Made by a program: the position numbers and the translations under genes. A stretch of DNA of 64,000 bases, taken from Saccharothrix espanaensis DSM 44229 (GTDB taxonomy: Bacteria > Actinomycetota > Actinomycetes > Mycobacteriales > Pseudonocardiaceae). Positions 61,246 to 64,000 of the stretch are shown here, piece by piece. Below the pieces are notes generated by a model. It was not told where the DNA came from. It saw only the letters and a program-made list of their open reading frames with translations, and did not search any database. The DNA is taken from positions 2,418,001-2,482,000 of the forward strand of contig NC_019673.1 in assembly GCF_000328705.1 (NCBI RefSeq), written 5' to 3'. Every line of letters starts with the position of its first letter. The stretch's first letter is position 1.

Positions 61246-63057
61246 TCAGCGCGCCGCACCGGTAGGGCCGGCGAGCCACGCGGCGACCTCGCCGACGTCG
61301 GGGACCTCGTCGTCGGTGGCCTCCAGCGCGTCGCAGAAGGCGCGGACCAGTTCTGGGCGTTCCACGAGGAGCGCGGACGCCGGTCCCGGTGCGACCGCGT
61401 CCAGCGCGAGCGCGAAGCCCGACCACGCACCCGGACGTCGTGACCCGCCCGCGAGTTCCGTGCGGTACAGCTCCACGGCCGTCGCGGCGTCTCCCGCCAC
61501 CAAGGCGAAGTCGGCGACCCCCGCGTCCGAGGCCACCTGAGCGTCGGTTCCGACCAGCGACCTCGCGGCGCTGAGTTCGCCGGGCCCCGACAGCCGGACG
61601 CGCCACAGCACCGCCTTCACGTCCAAGCGGCGCGGCGCCTTGTGCGGGGTGACCACCGACCTGCCGGTGACCAGAGGCGCTGCCCGCCCCGCTCGCCACC
61701 GGGCCAACGCACCCGCCACCGCTTGCTCGTCCGGGGTCTGGTGGCTGAACCGCCAGCCCACCTCGTGGTCCCGGGCCGCGGCCTCGGCCGCGCGCAGGAT
61801 GTGCGGGGGGACCGGGGCGTCGGTGAGGACCTGCACGCGCTCGCCGAGCCGTTCGGCGAAGCGCCGCCCGATCCGGGTGAGCGCGGTCCGTCGTCGCAAC
61901 GCCTTCGCGGCCGTCGTGATCTGACTGCGCACCAGGGCGAACTCGAAGTGCGCCAGTTCCTGGTCGGGCCCGCGCAGCCGGTGCCGTCGAACGGACCAGT
62001 ATTCGGCGACCGCCACGAATGCGTAGACACCCTGGAACAGACTCGGGGTACTGCGCACATCGTCGCGCCAAGGCGCGTAGCAATCCAATTCGGTGTCATC
62101 CCCGGTGAGCGGTGCCAGGTGGTTGACCGCATTGAGTTTGCTGTGCTGCAACTCGTGCACGAGGGTCACTGCCAGTTGTGTCGCGTCGTGCGGTTCGGAG
62201 ATGATCGCCGTGCCGAATCCCTCGCCGAGTGACGCGCTGTGCGGCCGGAAACGGTAGGTGGCCGGTACGGTCGCGACCACGGATATCACCGCCGCGATCT
62301 CCTCCGCCGGAGTCGGGTGGTCGCGGGCCAGCAGCGCCCAGGCCGCTGCCAGCAGGCCCTGCCACCGCTCGGCGGTCGAGTCGGACAACGGCGCGGGTGC
62401 CAGCGGCGTCGTCAGCCCGCGGTACGGACTCAGCTCTTCCAGTTGAATCTGCGGACCGCCCGGGGCGACCACGACGGTGCGGACGGGGCGCAGCTCGTCG
62501 GCACCGTCGGCGGTGGCGAGGGACTGGCCGTCGCAGACCAGCTCGACGTGGGACCAGCCGCTGCGCCCGTGCACCTGGACCGAGCCCACCCCGGGCAGCA
62601 CGGCCAGCCCGTTCCACAGCGGGACCGCGATCCGGAACGTCGACCCGGCCGAGATCCCGGCGGCGGCTGCCAGCGCGTGCAGCTGGCCGAGGTGGAACCA
62701 CAGCGGCGTGTCGTCCTCGGTGGCGTAGCGAAGTCGGCGCAGCACGTGGGCCGCCCACACGCCGACCTGGGGCAGCGCGAGCAGCCGGGCGACGGGTTCC
62801 GGGCGGGCCCGCTGAGAGGTCGCGAGCAGTCGCCACGCCTCGTGCGCCGGCGGCAACGGGGAATGGGCGTCGTGGCCGCCCGCCGCGGCGCGGCGGGTGA
62901 TCTGGTCGAGCGCGAGGATGCGCCGGCTGCGCTCGACACCCGACAACGCGGCGATCGCGGTGCGGTCGGGTCGACCGGCGGCGAGGGCGTCCAACTGCCC
63001 CAGACTGATCCCATGACGCGGAAGGTCGTCGACGTGCCCACGGTGCGTGCCTGCCAC
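61246..63057 (-). CDS. HExxH-motif peptide-modifying enzyme (aKG-HExxH beta-hydroxylase type)
   Basis: This 603-residue protein has the metal motif HELQH at 301-305, followed by SKLNAV. Downstream are Glu/Asp-rich DDTELDCYAPWRDD and the long SVRRHRL helix region typical of the family first known as the HExxH putative peptide modification domain. Fused and stand-alone members act with FxSxx-type RiPPs and use iron and alpha-ketoglutarate to beta-hydroxylate residues of the precursor. No radical-SAM domain is fused here. The GTG start lies 41 bases after the stop of the precursor gene on the same strand. Confidence 0.88.
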   Translation of the reverse strand: MAGTHRGHVDDLPRHGISLGQLDALAAGRPDRTAIAALSGVERSRRILALDQITRRAAAGGHDAHSPLPPAHEAWRLLATSQRARPEPVARLLALPQVGVWAAHVLRRLRYATEDDTPLWFHLGQLHALAAAAGISAGSTFRIAVPLWNGLAVLPGVGSVQVHGRSGWSHVELVCDGQSLATADGADELRPVRTVVVAPGGPQIQLEELSPYRGLTTPLAPAPLSDSTAERWQGLLAAAWALLARDHPTPAEEIAAVISVVATVPATYRFRPHSASLGEGFGTAIISEPHDATQLAVTLVHELQHSKLNAVNHLAPLTGDDTELDCYAPWRDDVRSTPSLFQGVYAFVAVAEYWSVRRHRLRGPDQELAHFEFALVRSQITTAAKALRRRTALTRIGRRFAERLGERVQVLTDAPVPPHILRAAEAAARDHEVGWRFSHQTPDEQAVAGALARWRAGRAAPLVTGRSVVTPHKAPRRLDVKAVLWRVRLSGPGELSAARSLVGTDAQVASDAGVADFALVAGDAATAVELYRTELAGGSRRPGAWSGFALALDAVAPGPASALLVERPELVRAFCDALEATDDEVPDVGEVAAWLAGPTGAAR

Positions 63058-63098
63058 TTCGCGGTCGCTCCGTTCGATAGCCGGTCGAAGGCTGCCTG

Positions 63099-63263
63099 TC
63101 AGGAGTTGTGGCTGCCCACGCTGTTGCTCGGGTGGTCCACCTGCCCGAGGAAACGGTCGACCGGGCCCGCCAGGGTCCGCTCGTCGAATGCGTGGAGCAC
63201 ATCCAGCGGGACGTTCGTGAGATCGATCAGACCGGAGTCGATCCGAATTGCGGATTCGTCCAC
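63099..63263 (-). CDS. FxsA-like RiPP precursor peptide with a noncanonical tail
   Basis: This 54-codon gene starts at a GTG (63263) with GGGAGG seven bases upstream. The leader GLIDLTNVPLDVLHAF matches the conserved leader pattern of FxSxx-COOH precursors. The expected Phe-x-Ser-x-x end is replaced by SNSVGSHNS. The only aromatic residue in the tail is His52, in H-N-S at the very end, a possible three-residue cyclophane or beta-hydroxylation site. It lies directly upstream of the HExxH enzyme gene and downstream of the cyclase-homology gene. Confidence 0.75.
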   Translation of the reverse strand: MDESAIRIDSGLIDLTNVPLDVLHAFDERTLAGPVDRFLGQVDHPSNSVGSHNS

Positions 63264-63399
63264 GTGCCGGCCTCCCGGGTTGGCCAACTGGTCGCTCTTT
63301 CCTGCACGGGCGGAATTGCCATCGGCAGTATGACTCAGTGTAATGGTCCGGAAACGGAGAGGTAGAGGTGCGTATGGCGGTATTCGCGACCCGACCCCA

Positions 63400-64000
63400 C
63401 TACTCCGCGTTGCGCCATTCGTGGACGAGCCGTTCCAGTTCGGCGAACGCCTCCGTGCCTTCGGCGTAGACCCGAAGGGCCGCCAAGAGGGTCTCCGGAC
63501 CGTCCGGGTAGCGGCCGGCCGCGCGGGCGATGCTCACCACGTCCGCGCGGTCGTTGCCGTGCCGGTCGATCGTGGCGCTGAAGTACACATCCTCCAACGT
63601 GAGGTCCCGGGCCTGGCGCGTGCCGAAGCCCGCAGTGATCAGGAGGGTGTCGACCACCGGGAGCAGGCGGCTGAGCGGGAGGGGCGGCCTGGCGCCGTTG
63701 CGCCGCGCGGCGGGGGCGGTCGGGCGGCCGTCCACCAGCCTGACCCAGGCTTTGTCCCGGGTCTCCTTCACGTCCACCGCGATGCGGTGGTAGTCGGCCG
63801 GAGCCGCCGCCGGGTCCTGGCGGATGACGGACTGGTAGAACCAGTCAGACGCGATGACGACCAGGGTGCCGGTCGAGTCCCGGAGGAGTTGCCGGGCGTC
63901 CCGCGCGTCCAGGATCCGGCACGCGGTGATCAGTTCCCCGCCGGTCTTGCCGTTGGCGTCGTAGTGGATCTCGCCGGCGTGCAGCGCCATCCGCATCCGC
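63400..64000 (-). CDS. nucleotide-cyclase-homology protein with EAD-like C-terminus (5' end outside window)
   Basis: The visible 200 residues start inside a cyclase-homology domain of the kind found in actinobacterial conflict systems (MRMALHAGEIHYDANGKTGGELITACRILDA, by blocks, then VIASDWFYQSVIRQ and VKETRDKAWVRL). A Pro/Arg linker leads to about 85 C-terminal residues (SRLLPVVDTLLIT, RADVVSIARAAGRYPDG, ETLLAALRVYA) with the pattern of effector-associated domains. The same kind of domain begins VMAP. This suggests it is the effector recruited to VMAP through EAD pairing. The 63288-63399 gap after it should hold the precursor promoter. Confidence 0.82.
   Translation of the reverse strand, partial: RMRMALHAGEIHYDANGKTGGELITACRILDARDARQLLRDSTGTLVVIASDWFYQSVIRQDPAAAPADYHRIAVDVKETRDKAWVRLVDGRPTAPAARRNGARPPLPLSRLLPVVDTLLITAGFGTRQARDLTLEDVYFSATIDRHGNDRADVVSIARAAGRYPDGPETLLAALRVYAEGTEAFAELERLVHEWRNAE

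Noticed and set aside
63288..63399. A TACACT -10-like element upstream of the precursor gene
   Set aside because: No acceptable -35 is seen at 16 to 18 bases, so a promoter call would be weak.
1..64000. CRISPR arrays, tRNA and rRNA genes
   Set aside because: No regularly spaced repeats, no cloverleaf with a CCA-compatible acceptor, and no rRNA-like conserved stretches were recognised on either strand.

Overview
The window is about 73% GC, dense with genes that overlap at ATGA or GTGA junctions, and rich in GTG starts. It carries families typical of mycelial actinomycetes: an AfsR/SARP regulator, NarL-type two-component pairs, TetR regulators, a WYL regulator, and a conflict/RiPP locus with FxsT-, VMAP-, MoxR- and vWA-type proteins. 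This suggests a filamentous actinomycete, plausibly Pseudonocardiales. The taxonomic placement is inferred from style; no rRNA or tRNA gene was seen.

Region by region. (1) 1-13.8 kb is mixed chromosomal content: the 3' part of an AfsR-like regulator, a beta-propeller protein, a decayed XRE-cupin gene, a GNAT acetyltransferase and two hypothetical proteins. It also holds a large membrane protein joining a type-1 periplasmic-binding domain to a pentameric ligand-gated channel module, a lipase fused to EF-hands, a methyltransferase, a YbjN-like protein, a WYL regulator and a GNAT relic. (2) 14-29.6 kb is a compact uptake and catabolism island. A leftward operon (alcohol dehydrogenase, aldo/keto reductase, two HSL-type esterases, MFS exporter) diverges from an amidohydrolase gene. 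Next come an SDR, a COMT-like protein, a Dpp-type ABC importer with a permease-ATPase fusion, a TetR regulator and a leaderless alpha/beta-hydrolase. Five copies of one imperfect palindrome, TTAGTCTAC-N4-GTAGACTAA-like, lie at the promoters, so the island looks like a single TetR regulon. (3) 29.9-34 kb has an alpha/beta-hydrolase, a CPA-type antiporter, an RDD protein and a MetX-like hydrolase. (4) 34.2-44.3 kb holds two MacB/FtsX-type exporters, one with its permease split by a frame change, a two-component system, and an ABC ATPase with a membrane partner. (5) 44.6-53.9 kb has small membrane proteins, a second two-component system with a DUF418 protein, a relic TetR/hydrolase pair, a TetR-controlled DrrAB-type exporter and a PLP decarboxylase. 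(6) 53.9-64 kb is a conflict/RiPP locus. It contains a small peptide gene, an EAD-VMAP protein, a MoxR-like AAA ATPase and a giant vWA-NB-ARC-TPR (FxsT-type) protein on the plus strand. Converging on the minus strand are a cyclase-homology protein with an EAD-like C-terminus, a 54-codon FxsA-like precursor with a strong Shine-Dalgarno but without the FxSxx tail, and an HExxH peptide hydroxylase.

The most novel elements are the conflict/RiPP locus with its noncanonical precursor, the binding-protein/channel fusion, and the five-operator catabolic regulon. All functional statements rest on motif reading by eye; no database search was run.
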